A DNA stretch of 64,000 nt from Lunularia cruciata (taxonomy: Eukaryota > Streptophyta > Marchantiopsida > Lunulariales > Lunulariaceae). Of this stretch, positions 1 to 10,600 are shown piece by piece. Both the position numbers and the translations under genes were made by a program. Every line of letters starts with the position of its first letter. The stretch's first letter is position 1. The stretch is taken from assembly GCA_948567375.1 (NCBI GenBank), contig OX419760.1, positions 2,108,001 to 2,172,000 on the forward strand, written 5' to 3'. The notes below the pieces were generated by a model, which had not been told where the DNA came from, did not search any database, and was given only the letters and a program-made list of their open reading frames with translations.

Positions 1-574
1 TCTGTGTGTATGTGTCTGAGGGAAAGTCCAGCTCAATAATCTTAAAACAATGTTGTGGAATAGATCAAATTGATGCTTTGACAACCTTGCCGGTGGCCAA
101 GAGACGATTTCTCTCACTGGAGTTGAAATTGTGCTGACGAAAGAGCACCAACGGTCTAGGAATTGGGCGAGACTCACGAAATATTCTTGACTTGTATGTA
201 TCTTTCTCGTTTCTATGTTCAGTCGCGTAGCTGAAACGTGTTTATCATTTGCCGCCCTCACGGTTGACCACAGTTGTCAACACTTGTTAAGTTCATTTAT
301 CTCAAAGAGCAACTTGAACACTGAGTTATGAAGTTTATGATACACAATATCGTTTCCGAGCGCCCCCCCTCTCAAAACAAGGATATCTAATCTTGAGCGG
401 AACTTGAATTGTTCGATGTGGAATGATGATCCCGAAAGATTGTGTCATTGCTTTATATCCACTGGAAGAAAGGTGTGAGCTACATAATCAAGACTTGTTT
501 TAGGAAGCATTGGAAAGTGCCTTGTAAGCAATGAAGACTTCTCTGATTGAGTACTAACTTAAAGCAGCAACGTT
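1..574. other. Non-coding stretch, nothing recognised
   Basis: No open frame resembling a known protein is visible on either strand, and there is no obvious tandem repeat. A short C-run lies near 363-369. The sequence leads into a dispersed repeat that begins near 575. Confidence 0.4.
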
Positions 575-797
575 CACATACATAGTGACATGCAGGAACC
601 CAAGAACCAACTACTAGAACTATGTGTATAAGCTGGAGACTGGAATAAGCGGAAACTTTAAATCCTGTTCATATATTCCTATGTACTACGTTGTGATCCT
701 CGCTAGGTGGCCATGTTGTATTCCCGGGAGGCATGGTTCAAGTTCTCCATATCAACCATAAATATGTCAAAGATTCAGAAAGCATGCTAGAAATATC
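575..797 (+). repeat. Dispersed repeat R1, left part (interrupted copy)
   Basis: This stretch matches the reverse complement of about 22,855-23,060 closely. Shared strings include GGAGACTGGAATAAGC, GGTGGCCATGTTGT and TATGTCAAAGATTCAGAAAG. The continuation of the 22.7 kb copy is found at 13,466-13,590, so the 12.7 kb of retroelement sequence between them splits one R1 copy. The class of R1 is not recognised. Confidence 0.6.
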
Positions 798-822
798 TTA
801 ATATGATGAGAACCATGCTTCT

Positions 823-1463
823 TGTGTTGTGCGCATATACATCGTTACACAACATAGATTGTTGTCAACATCATACACTATAGAAGCACAACTCACATAT
901 CAGTCATACATAGGCTCTAAAGTGCCACAAGAATCAGATTGTTTACGATTCTGAATCCTCTCAACTCAGATCAGTACTTGATCTGTCACTCTATAAATTG
1001 CCAACAATTGTGCATTGATTACAGTCAAGCCATACCCACTCTAGCTAAGAGAATCCGGGTGACGCTCGGCCTGTGTCCACCATAGCCAAGAACTCGAAGG
1101 CTCAACATCATAGAAGTGACTCTCTGGAGCTGCACTTCAAAAGTATACCCTTGGACTCGAGCTAGGTCTGAAACCCTAATGGTCCCGCTGATGGCACACT
1201 CGACTGTGCAAACGGTGCAAAGTGACGGTGGGCCCCACCGTGAAGTCAGTACCCCGAACACAAAATTTGAACGTCGGAAAGTAATCTTTGAGAAACTACT
1301 GAAATAACTCTAACTACTATCACTGCAACTCCAATGTCCGAGCAATCTAGACGCAACACTACAAATGGCATGACAGCTGTCATGCGTATATACATCATTA
1401 CGCAACATACACTATAGAAGCACAACTCACACATAAGTCATACATAGGCTCTAAAGTGCCACA
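823..1463 (-). repeat. LTR-like block of methyltransferase gypsy element, copy 1
   Basis: This non-coding block recurs at 50,265-50,836 and partly at 60,030-60,498. It ends AAGTGCCACA, and is followed by a stretch that reads as a purine tract (AGGAGGGCAAT) on the minus strand. That is the polypurine tract plus TG start expected at the 3' LTR of a minus-strand element. A block of about 116 bp (GCATATACATC ... GTGCCACA) occurs twice, at its left and right ends, so this is either two abutting LTRs or one LTR with an internal duplication. The exact left edge is not resolved. Confidence 0.55.
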
Positions 1464-1639
1464 ATTGCCCTCCTAGTTGGCAGTTAGGTCCCTCTAACTC
1501 CTGATAGCCATCTACTCCAAGTATATGGTGAACCCTATGATGGGCAAAGATCAGGATGCCGGGTGCTATGGAGCTCCATCGTTAGTCATATGTCTACAAT
1601 CTATACCATATAAAAAATGAACTAGCTATAGGTCAAGTA

Positions 1640-1932
1640 CATCTAGGACATAAACACTGTCCCTAAGGAACCACTGTGAGGAGAGGAGTCATACATGGCA
1701 TATGCCATCCTCTTGAACAATTATCACACACTAACATAGTAGTAGCTCCACTAGAAGAGCCACATAACATACACCTCAAGCCTACACGTACAAGTGCCAA
1801 GCTTGGGTCCATAGTACCATCAATGTTTGGGAGGTGGCATGGTGCACAATTGCGCACATGATCCTTCCAAACAACATCATCACGTCCTTCTAACACAAGG
1901 ACTCCAAATGGAAAAACCTCACGCACTCTCAA
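1640..1932 (-). pseudogene. PHD finger at the end of a gypsy polyprotein, copy 1
   Basis: This is the C-terminal module of the minus-strand Ty3/gypsy element and follows the integrase tail. The zinc ligands read CMLC, then CDNC, then H and C of GWHMPCM, then the terminal CPRC. PHD fingers usually bind histone H3 tails, so by inference it could steer integration or bind chromatin, as chromodomains do in chromoviruses. A stop replaces a codon just before the last Cys pair and the conserved Trp is lost, so this copy is decayed. Two further copies lie at 51.0 and 51.5 kb. Confidence 0.75.
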
Positions 1933-2760
1933 GATAGTGCGGCCTGTCGAAACATCAAGTGTCGTTGGTGCTGTTTGCTGTAGATATACATAGTCTCATG
2001 GATGAAATCAAGGAATATAGGGTCTATAACATCCTCCTTGAATGGTAGCATAGTGTAAAGTATCTCTATGCTGAGCAATCGCCAAGTTCTCAAAGGCCAT
2101 CAGCATCACTCTCCGAAAGATCTCTTCCCATTGAGAACATGCGCTCATCCATACATTGGGGTCATCCAAGTCCAAAACTATAGTAGCATCTTGACGAATG
2201 GCTACATGTAAATCTGGATCTTGTCTATAGAGTAGAAAGTACAAAGAGAAGGATGCTAAGGAGGCTTGATGGCTGAACCGATAGCCCATGGCCAACCAAG
2301 GTAACTAGGGATCCCAATCTCCCAAGTGGCCTCTCTAAAAGTATGGTTTGCAGAATCTTCTCTTCACCGTCTGAACCACTCTCTATGCTAAGCCATCTGC
2401 CTCAGGGTGATCTTGGGATGTAGTACAATGATCAATCAAAGCCTTGTCACACAAGACCTGAAACTCCCCCAAGAACTCTATACTCTAATCAGTCAAAACC
2501 TCAATTGGTGCACCAAAATGACTAAGAACTCAATCCAAGAACGAGTAAGCTGTCCCTTCACTAGACTTGTGAGGAAGTGCCACCAACTCAATCCACTTGG
2601 AGAAATGCTCCACCATCACCAAAACATACCGATGATGTCTCATAGTCAATGGTCAAGGTCCAACAAAGTCCAAACTCCAATGGTAACTCAATCCCATGAG
2701 AGGTAATGGGTGTAATTGTGGCGTAGGAGCATTGAATGATACTCTAACTCGGTCTCAAAC
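1933..2760 (-). pseudogene. Ty3/gypsy integrase remnant, copy 1
   Basis: The integrase of the methyltransferase-bearing gypsy element is recognisable by alignment to the fuller copy at 51.9-52.6 kb. The C-terminal part (LAIAQHRDTLHYATI) and the core are present, but stops and frameshifts break it, for example between 2296 and 2400. It joins the PHD finger downstream and the zinc-binding and RNase H part upstream. It is not expected to be active. Confidence 0.75.
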
Positions 2761-3620
2761 CACACATTTTGCAACAAGCTGCTATACCTTGATCTGCATA
2801 CCGCACCACCAATAATGACTTTGGAGTAAGCTATATGTATGCTTTACTCCAAAATGTCCTAGCTCCGCATGAGCATGACGGACCAATTGTGGTCTTTGAG
2901 ATGGAAGTGGTACTACTCACACTCTACCATCCTCCCATACATGCAAAAGGTGTCTGCCCCCCAATCTGAACCATTTGGCTTGCTGAAGAACATGGTCTCT
3001 CTCCTTGGCCCCAACTGTGCCACCCACAACACCAGTGCAAAGATAGTCCATCACTAAGACATCATCATGAATGTCTCGCTATATTGTACCAATATCTTCA
3101 CTCTTTGGATCTAGGACCTCAATAACTCATCATGTACGCACTAAGAGAGATACCACCAAAGCCTCTAAAAATATACACAAAAAGGCCGATGCATGTCAAC
3201 CTGGCACCATCTCCTCATTTGTCTCACCATGCCAACGTGCTCCGTCTGATCCTGCTGGCTGGGATATGGGTTTCTACTCAACCCATCTGCATCACTGTTC
3301 ACCACTCCAGGTTTGTGAACAACCATGAAATCATACTCCTATAAAATAAGAGCACATCATGAAAGCTTCCCTGAAAGCTTGTCAAACTCCATCAACCACT
3401 TCAATGGTTGATGATTAGTGATGAGAGTGAAGGGGTTACCAAATAGGTAACATTGAAAATGTGCTACTGCCCAAACTTCTTCCAAGCACTCTCCCTCATA
3501 TGAACTATACTTTGCCTCTGCTGAATTGTTGGAGCAACTAGCATAGGCCACCACAAACTCCTTCCCCTCATCATCATGCTGGGTGAGCACCGCTCCAAGC
3601 CCCAACATACTCCAATCAGT
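2761..3620 (-). pseudogene. Ty3/gypsy RNase H and integrase zinc-domain remnant, copy 1
   Basis: The minus strand at 3357-3608 reads through RNase H motifs (LGLGAVLTQHDDEGKEFVVA, YSSYEGEC, VAHFQCYLFGNPFTLI, TNHQPLKWLME). Sequence down to about 2760 corresponds to the linker and HHCC region that is intact at 52,680-53,414. Stops and frameshifts interrupt the frame. In TDHQP, an RNase H hallmark, Asp has become Asn, which fits a C-to-T change on the opposite strand. Confidence 0.75.
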
Positions 3621-4500
3621 ATGAACCTGAAATGGTCATCCTCTGATCAGTCTCCTCAAAATAGGAACAGATGTCAACCTCTCCTTGAGCTCTACAAAAG
3701 CTCTCTCTTGCTCATCTCCCCAACACCACTCCTATATAAGCTTGGTCAGCTTCGTCAAGACCTTAGCAATGGCACTAAATCCTCTAACATAGCGACAATA
3801 GAAGTTTGCCAACCCAAGGAATGCTCACAATCTACTCACATTCATAGGCCGAGGAATACGTGCAATAGCCTCCACCTTGGTCTGCTGAACACCAAGTCCT
3901 CCAAGGTAGATAGTGTGACCCAAATACTCAACCTGCTCATGGAAGAACCTACACTTCCCAATATGTAATTTGAGTCCATGAGATCTCAACCTCTCAAACA
4001 CCTCCAACAATTGTCTCTCATGCTCCTCCGCAGTAGTGCTATAGACCAAAATGTCATCAATATAACACCGAGCAAAATCCAATCCAGCTAGGATCCTATC
4101 CATGACCCTCTGGAACTCAGCAAGAGCATTCTTTAACCCAAATGGTAAGAACCTCCACTGATATAACACATCCTTACCGTGAGGATCAATAGCCCAAAAT
4201 GATATCTTGGACTTATCCTCCTCCCTGATCGGCAACTGATGATATCCCGCTCAAAGATCCAAAGTAGTGAAGACCTTTGCATGCCCAATCGTATCAAAAA
4301 TCTCCTTTGGTGTAGGCATGGCATACCAATCAGCCCTGGTCTGTCAATTGATAGGACGGTAATCTCCACACATCCGCCTATCTGAGTAGTTGCCATACAT
4401 ATCCTTCTTGGCTTGTATCATTGTTGCTGATGCATACTCTCCATGTGAAATCTCCACCAAACCAACCTCAAAAAGGTCACTACTATGGCTTTGAATCAAT
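3621..4500 (-). pseudogene. Ty3/gypsy reverse transcriptase remnant, copy 1
   Basis: The frame at 3825-4235 contains the polymerase core: WRFLPFGLKNALAEFQRVMD, then the catalytic box CYIDDILVYS, then the thumb (KCRFFHEQVEYLGHTIYLGG). Upstream blocks occur in a second frame at 4133-4396. At least one frameshift and several stops are present. RT lies directly after the methyltransferase region in element orientation. Confidence 0.85.
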
Positions 4501-4633
4501 GTACTCTCCATCTCACTATATTGATAAGGACATCAGAAAACTAGTGTATCGCTAGTTAGCTCAATCTGTATATTAGGTCCCTTCAGAGCACCCAAATCCT
4601 TCATATTGAAGACAAAAAAACTTGTGTGGCTCC

Positions 4634-5060
4634 TCAAGAACCTCCAAACCCTCCATCTTTCCTCTCTAGTAAGCTTGGGTCCAAGATCTGGCTCCCAAGT
4701 ATCCTATGTAATTGTAGTAGGAGTGGAAGATATATTGATTGGCTGCTACCCTTGGGAGCAATAGTGTCATGCCCTCGACCATTAGAGGTCCCAACCTCTG
4801 TGTGAAAAACTCCCTCCACTTTGGCTGCAAGTTCCACACATCCTCTAGCTGCATCCCAAGTGGACCAAGAGTGTAATCCAAGTAGCCCACGCTCACTTGG
4901 ATGGACTCCAAGTAGACCACTCTCCCTAGTAGCTACTGGCTGTGTCCCAAGAATACCATGTCTATCACCCCCAACATATGCTTGAATTGTCTCAATAGGC
5001 ACAAGGCTCACAAGTGTCCGAGTGGTGATGCCTATCAAGCGCATCCTACGCTGCTCTGCC
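4634..5060 (-). pseudogene. Spacer between methyltransferase and RT of gypsy element, copy 1
   Basis: One open minus-strand frame runs from about 5212 down to 4634. Its N-terminal third is the end of the methyltransferase. The rest is a linker of about 130 residues that I cannot assign (RRMRLIGITTRTLVSLVPI, then a Gly/Thr-rich part). A counterpart of this linker, in broken frames, exists at 54.5-54.95 kb, so it belongs to the element and not to host sequence. Confidence 0.5.
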
Positions 5061-5069
5061 AAGCCAAGG

Positions 5070-6050
5070 CTCACTATCCAGGTCAAACAATTCAGGTCCA
5101 TAGCCTGACCTAACACCTGATACCTGGATGCCTTTGACACTACTGGAACAACAGTAATACCGGTGCAAAAACCCATTGCCTGCTCTCTCTCATTAGTGTT
5201 GGGCTCCACCAACTACTATAACTATGAGTCCCAAACAAGTCAAGGTCCTCCCTCTCAAAAAGAATGAGAGCCTAGGAAACTCATGAGTGTGGGAAATGCA
5301 GCTCTAGGCTATCCAACTAGGTTCACCATTGCCATAGATGACCTATCAGCCACTACCACTGTCTCAGATTGACGCCCAACATCCAAGATATCATCAACAA
5401 GGATGTGGTCAAGTTGCTAAATCCCATCATAAGCACGCTGTAGAACCTCTCTGGGTAAGAGGTTTGTCCACCAAAGACAAAGACAATGAGCCCGTGATCC
5501 CACTCTGGCTACATCTAACAATACAGCAAGTCCCATCCAAGAATGGACTTGATGTGTACTCGCCACCACTTTGGTGCGAGAATCACCCATCAAAGGAACG
5601 TTCTCCAAAAAGTAAGCTGGAAGAACAGATTGATGAACCTAGAGATGTTATAATATCCGTAACATCTCCCAAAACACACTAGAAAGAGGATCTTGAAGAC
5701 CCAAACCTCGGCCAACACGTGTATGTCCCTAACATGGCCATCCAAAAATCACCAAGTGAATAGGTCTATATCTCTCTAGATCATGCACCCCTACTAAGGA
5801 AATGTTTGCTAGTAGGACCTTATGGTAACCTTTGATTGCTGACATTGGTAATAACTCCGGATACCAATAGGCCAAGTGTGCCACATGATGTAGAGAGACT
5901 CGCCTAGTAGTCTCATCTCTCTCTACATACAAGTACCTTTGTACTCGTATACCCGCATGTAATATTGGAGTAGTCCGATGCTAATCCCACCAAAAAACTC
6001 CAATAGACATATCTCCTCTATTGCATATTGCCAAGCAATGAGTGTGGTAT
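5070..6050 (-). pseudogene. C5-cytosine DNA methyltransferase domain (DNMT3-like) in gypsy element, copy 1, decayed
   Basis: Read on the minus strand the motifs come in order: I (LEFFGGISIG, FGG codons 5986-5994), AGIRVQRYLYVERDE, the catalytic loop GWPC followed by a stop where PCQ is expected (5729-5737), VI (ENVPL, ENV at 5597-5605), VIII (DVARVGSRAHCLCLWWTNL), IX (NEREQAMGF) and X (RYQVLGQAMDLN). C5-methyltransferases move a methyl group from S-adenosylmethionine to cytosine. The order is not circularly permuted, unlike plant DRM proteins, and the spacing resembles DNMT3. Several stops and at least two frameshifts mark it as dead. The element breaks off at 6138, where the chromovirus LTR begins. 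Confidence 0.8.
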
Positions 6051-6138
6051 CCAGAGGTGTCAAAGTAATCAACTCTAGAGGCTCATCCTCACACTCATCT
6101 CTTGATGGTACGAAGGCTCCACTCCAAGCCTGCTGCAC

Positions 6139-6835
6139 TGTAATACCAAGAGCTAGCCATATGATCTAGATGTGAAATTCGGTTTGGTAACATCTAGAAT
6201 GATGTTATACATGATGGTCAAAATAGATCAGATAGAAGTATCACCAAAAGAATAATTCTACTAATAGGGCAGAAACCAAAATAGACCTGAGAATCTTAGA
6301 ACCAATAGTTAGACATATGATTTAAAGGTGAGAATTGGTTTGGTAACATCTGGAAGGATGTTACACATGATGGACTAAACAGATCAGAAAGAGGTATCAC
6401 CAAAAGGAGACTTCTACTAATAGAGTAGGAACCAAAATATGCCTGAAATCTTTGAAGGCAATTTTGGAGGCCTAAACGGATGAATTAGGCCTCAAAAATG
6501 TGCAAATCCCCCCCCTCTCCAATTAAGGGATGGCTGGCTTTCCCTCCCCCCTACTTTGTCTTGTTGAGAGCTTTCCAACGGTACCTTACTCACATGATTA
6601 TGAGATTCCTACATGAAGATTCCTAAAAGATTCCCTCCGGTCAAAGCTTGTTTGACCAACTAGATAGGACCTAGACCAGACATGTCACCCATCCAAGTAA
6701 GTAATCCAAGGGTGGAGCTTCCTTGGAGGAGATCCTCTTTGTCTATATAATAAAGAGAAGGTGCTCCTTTGGGGCATCGAATGTTTGAGTGTGCAATCAG
6801 TGTTTTCTCTCTTCTCTTGTCCTCGGAGTATTACA
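6139..6835 (+). repeat. 5' LTR of plus-strand chromovirus
   Basis: A 697 bp direct repeat of 11,963-12,706. Its ends are TGTAATAC and GTATTACA, which form a perfect terminal inverted repeat. A TATA-like TATATAA lies at 6744-6750. Compared with the 3' LTR it lacks about 48 bp near 6718. It is followed after one base by a primer-binding site. Confidence 0.92.
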
Positions 6836-6836
6836 A

Positions 6837-6848
6837 TGGTATCAGAGC
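6837..6848 (+). promoter_or_regulatory. Primer-binding site (initiator Met tRNA)
   Basis: TGGTATCAGAGC lies one base after the 5' LTR. This is the standard complement to the 3' end of plant initiator Met tRNA that primes minus-strand DNA synthesis in many plant LTR retrotransposons. The same string occurs at 62,460-62,471. Confidence 0.9.
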
Positions 6849-6966
6849 AAGTATTTTAGTCCAAGAGAGTGGATCACCCCTCTTGGAATAGCACAAGCTA
6901 CTAAAACTGAGTAATTTGAGGTGGAGAACATAGAGTAGTTGCTAGAATTAGGAAGGACTTTAGAGA

Positions 6967-7407
6967 GTGGATGGGATGGATGCACCGAGAGGCCAATTTC
7001 TTGCACCTAGCTTTCCATTCTCAAACCCATTTCACATCAAGGTTATGTACATCCAACGTGAGCAGATGAGGGTATCGCTAGTTTATCACTTTGGTGCAGA
7101 ATTCATGGATAGAGTGATGAACTCACCAAACCCGGTGATTCTACCTGTGGTGATATATGACAGAGAGTGGGATTTGAAAATCTACATTCTATTATGATAA
7201 TATGGATATGAATGTCCCAAATCCTCTCCCTTTCAACCCTTAAGTAGAAATCCGTTATGTGGTGAGACCGAAAGTGATGTTTAGAGATTTTGTGGTTAGG
7301 AATTTTGGTGAGGAGTATTATCAACGAGTGATAGCTTCTAAGGTCCCAATGGTAGTTCCGATAGTTCGTGCGCTTTCCAGAGTGATTATATTGACTCTGT
7401 ATTGAAG
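6967..7407 (+). pseudogene. Leader ORF between PBS and gag with a duplicated ~55-residue module; no known function
   Basis: A frame starting at 6967 encodes a module with PFSNPFHIKV, then YHFGAEFMDRV, then PVILPVV. A second frame from 7208 to about 7407 encodes a diverged version with PLPFNP, RNFGEEYYQRV and PMVVPIV. The two align at P-F-N-P, F-G-x-E-[FY], R-V, S and P-x-x-x-P-[IV]-V, so the region is an internal duplication. A frame change separates them and one stop lies in the second. A similar protein is encoded just after the PBS of the other plus-strand element at 62,481-62,665, which argues for a lineage-specific coding region. I do not recognise the family. Confidence 0.5.
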
Positions 7408-7420
7408 TAGACATTAGCAA

Positions 7421-8520
7421 TTGAGTGTTGCAGGAACCATGGATCCGCAATTGCAAGAGTTGGTGCAAGGAATGCAAGGGATGTTGAATGAATTTCAAGA
7501 GATTAAGATGACCATGGAGACATTACAAAGTCAAGTGCAGATCCTTAGGAACGATCAAGGCATGCAAGAAGAAGAGCCGTCTCAAAACCCCGTATCTGCG
7601 ACTAAAGTACTTGGAAAGGCACCCGTGCCTATGAACCCTATCAACAATGAAGCCACATTGCTACTCTGGATGAAGAAGACCTGCAACATTGAGCCTTACA
7701 AGGGGCAACGTACGATGGGAGCAATGGAAAATTGGATCTCGAGAATGAATTGATATTTCCGATTGTTCTCAACAGAGATCACAAAGCATGCTGCAAGCGT
7801 GTTTGCATAGGGATACTTGACCGATAAAGCCCTCACATGGTATGATGCTTGGGAATGATCCATGCTGGCAGAGAGAAGGGAGGTCACATGGATATTAATG
7901 CATGAAGGACTACTGAAGTATTTCCAATCGGTGGATTCTGTGCAGATGGCTCAAACCCGACTATGGGGATTGAGACAGAAGAATAGCGTACAAGAGTATG
8001 TGGAGGCATTTATGGATCTACAAGTCACCATTACCAACATGAGTCCAGCAGAGGTTCTCGACAATTTCAAACAAGGGTTGAAAGAGTGGATTTGCCAAGA
8101 AGTCATGGTGCAAAATCCTCGCATGGTATTTGAAGCCATTGCTTGTGTGTAGAGAATAGTAGGAGCATTAGGTGGAGGTGAAGGAGTAGTTCCACCTCAA
8201 CATTATAGGGCAGAAATGCCACACATGGGTGGACCAGTACCAATGGAATTGGGCAACCTTTGATTCCGAGATCAAGGAGCACGACAGCTTCAAGGGGAGC
8301 AAGGACGGGTAGAAGAACAAAGAGATGGAGTCCCATGAGGAGAAGAGACTCAAGGAGAACAACGCCGTTGTTACAATTGTGGCCGTATTAGGCTTATATC
8401 TACCAACTATCGCACTCGTTTCCCTAGAGGCCCTCGGCCTTCGTACAGGCGATCTTTGAACAACATGGAGAGGTACATTGAAGAGGAGGAGGTGGAAATC
8501 ACTTCGGAAAACAAAGATCA
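7421..8520 (+). pseudogene. Chromovirus gag, decayed
   Basis: The start is near MDPQLQELVQGMQGML, a coiled-coil-like N-terminus. The Retrotrans_gag core follows in another frame (LLKYFQSVDSVQMAQTRLW, then SVQEYVEAFMDLQVTI, then GLKEWICQEVMVQNP). A zinc knuckle at about 8373-8410 begins CYNCG, but the expected His and last Cys are Leu and Tyr, so it cannot bind zinc normally. Stops at about 7750, 7858 and 8150 break the frame. Gag would form the cytoplasmic virus-like particle. Confidence 0.8.
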
Positions 8521-8592
8521 CCAGTAAATGTACCTTGTGGACTTATTGGCTTAATAAGGAAGCAGAGAATCGAGGGAAGGAAGAAGAACAAT

Positions 8593-9135
8593 GTGCAAAG
8601 ATCCCGAAAGGCAACCTTACAATTGATTGTCGTGAATGGAATCCTAGAAGGTAATCAAGTGAGAGTATTAATAGATCCGAGAGCAATAGAGAATTTCTTG
8701 TCTTGCTCTGTTGCAATAAGATTGGGAATGGATCTAGAGAGAGATGGAAGTGAAGAAGTAGAGTTACCAAATGGGCAAACAAAGAGGATTGAATCATTAC
8801 CTAGACGGGTAACCCTCTCCGTAGGAGAATATCAGGAAGCAATTGAGTGGCGAGTGATACAATTAGCTCGTTATGATGCAATTTTAGGCATGCCATGGAT
8901 GGAGCAGGACAACCCTATGGTGGATTGGAGGAAGAAAGTAGTGAGAACCCACCAATGGTCAATCATTGGGGTTAAAGAAAAATCACACAAGCAGAAATTG
9001 CCTATATATGTTGTAGGGATGGCAACTATCTGTAAGACCGATAGATGTTTTATGGGCCTAATAAGAGAAGTCCAGAGTGCACAACTTGATGGACAAATTC
9101 TTGAGAAATTGAAGGATGTGGTGGATGAGGTTTAA
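8593..9135 (+). pseudogene. Chromovirus aspartic protease region, inactivated
   Basis: An open frame of 180 codons covers the protease fold: LIVVNGILEGNQVRVLID at the start and AILGMPWMEQDNP at the end, the usual ILGMPWL motif. The active-site triad, normally Asp-Ser/Thr-Gly, reads Asp-Pro-Arg (LIDPRAIENF), so the enzyme would be inactive. It lies between gag and RT, as expected for Ty3/gypsy. Confidence 0.8.
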
Positions 9136-10060
9136 GATGTCTTTCCCAATGATCTACCCTCAGGATTACCACCAAAAAGGCGAGTAGATCACAAAATAAA
9201 GACACTCTTGGGGAAGACACCTCCTTGTAAGGCCCCATATCGCCTATCACCTCATGAGTTGGAGGAGTGTAAGACTCAAATTGAGGAGATGCTATAGAAA
9301 GGGTTCATCCAACCTAGCATATCACCATATGGGGCCCCTGTTTTGTTTGTGAAGAAAAAGGATGGTGCAATGCGCATGTGCATTGACTATCAGGGTCTCA
9401 ATCAGCAAATAGTGAAGAACAAATACCCATTACCTCACATGGATGACCTGTTTGATCAACTCCATGGAACAAGATACTTCACCAAATTGAACTTGCGGAG
9501 CGGTTACAATCAAATCCGAATTGCAGAGGAAGATGTGTACAAAACTGCCTTTTGAACCAAGTATGGCCACTTTGAGTATCTTGTGATGCCTTTTGGCCTC
9601 ACCAATGCACCTGCCACTTTCATGAATCTAATGAATGACATATTTTGTCCATACTTGGATAAGTTTGTTATCGTCTTCTTGGATGATATCTTAGTATATA
9701 GTAGCACGATGACAGAACACAAACAACATCTACGAGAGGTCCTCAAGATCCTAAGATAGAATCAGTTGTACGCAAAATTCTCAAAGTGTGAGTTTGGCAA
9801 GTCTGAAGTAGACTACTTAGAGCATAGAGTAAGTGCAAAGGGCATTCAAGTATTGACAGATAAAATAGAGATCATTCAAAAATGGAGTGCACCAGAAGAT
9901 CAGACTCAACTTAAGAGCTTCTTGGGGTTGACAGGATTCTATCGTAGATTTGTCAAGGACTTCTCCAAGGTTGCACAGCCTTTAACGGCACTACTTGGCA
10001 AGAGGAAGAAGTGGACATGGGGAACTCCACAAGAGTTGGCCTTTCAAGAATTGAAGGCCG
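9136..10060 (+). pseudogene. Chromovirus reverse transcriptase, decayed
   Basis: The fingers and palm read [55 protein letters not shown] and the catalytic FLDDILVYS. The thumb ([10 protein letters not shown]) and connection ([20 protein letters not shown]) follow. In-frame stops occur at about 9295 (TAG for CAG), 9553 (TGA for CGA) and 9757 (TAG). Without them the frame is continuous, so decay is by point mutation more than by indels. Confidence 0.92.
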
Positions 10061-10600
10061 CCTTGCTACATGCACCAATCTTGAAGTGGTATGACCCAAA
10101 ACGTCCAATCAAGTTGGCTATAGATGCATCAGGCGTAGCAATAGGAGCAGTCCTACAACAAGAATGGCATGACGGATGGCATCCAATTGCATATTTCTCT
10201 CAAAAGTTGTTACCGGTAGAGCGCAACTACCACACCACAGAACGAGAAGAGCTGGCCATCGTTCTAGCAACCAAGCATTGGAAGCACTACCTGGGCGAGA
10301 AGGCATTTGTAATAGAGACAGACCACAAACCTCTAGTCTACCTCAAGACACAGAAGGATCTATCTCGTCACCAAATTTGGTGGGCAGAGTGGCGACAACG
10401 CTTCAACATGACAATCACCTAGGTGGAAGGTAAGAAGCAACTTGTAGGTGCCTTCACCCGCATGCCAATGGCCAACAACTTGGTGGTAAAGGTTAAGATT
10501 AACCCTAAATTTTGGCCAGAGATTCTAGCTGCTACAAAAACTGATCCACAGATTGTAGAAGTGCAATCATCCAAAGGTGTCACCAGCACCTAAGTACTCA
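10061..10600 (+). pseudogene. Chromovirus RNase H
   Basis: The region reads through [40 protein letters not shown] and [13 protein letters not shown], the standard gypsy RNase H motifs with the catalytic Asp, Glu and Asp residues retained. Stops at about 10,420 and 10,591 end the frame. It would degrade the RNA strand during reverse transcription. Confidence 0.9.

Noticed and set aside
1676..1861. Plus-strand frames opposite the PHD finger (also 51,047 and 51,535)
   Set aside because: They mirror the minus-strand coding sequence and have no family features.
2407..3344. Series of plus-strand open frames at 2.4-3.3 kb
   Set aside because: They are antisense to the gypsy integrase and RNase H, which carry the recognisable motifs.
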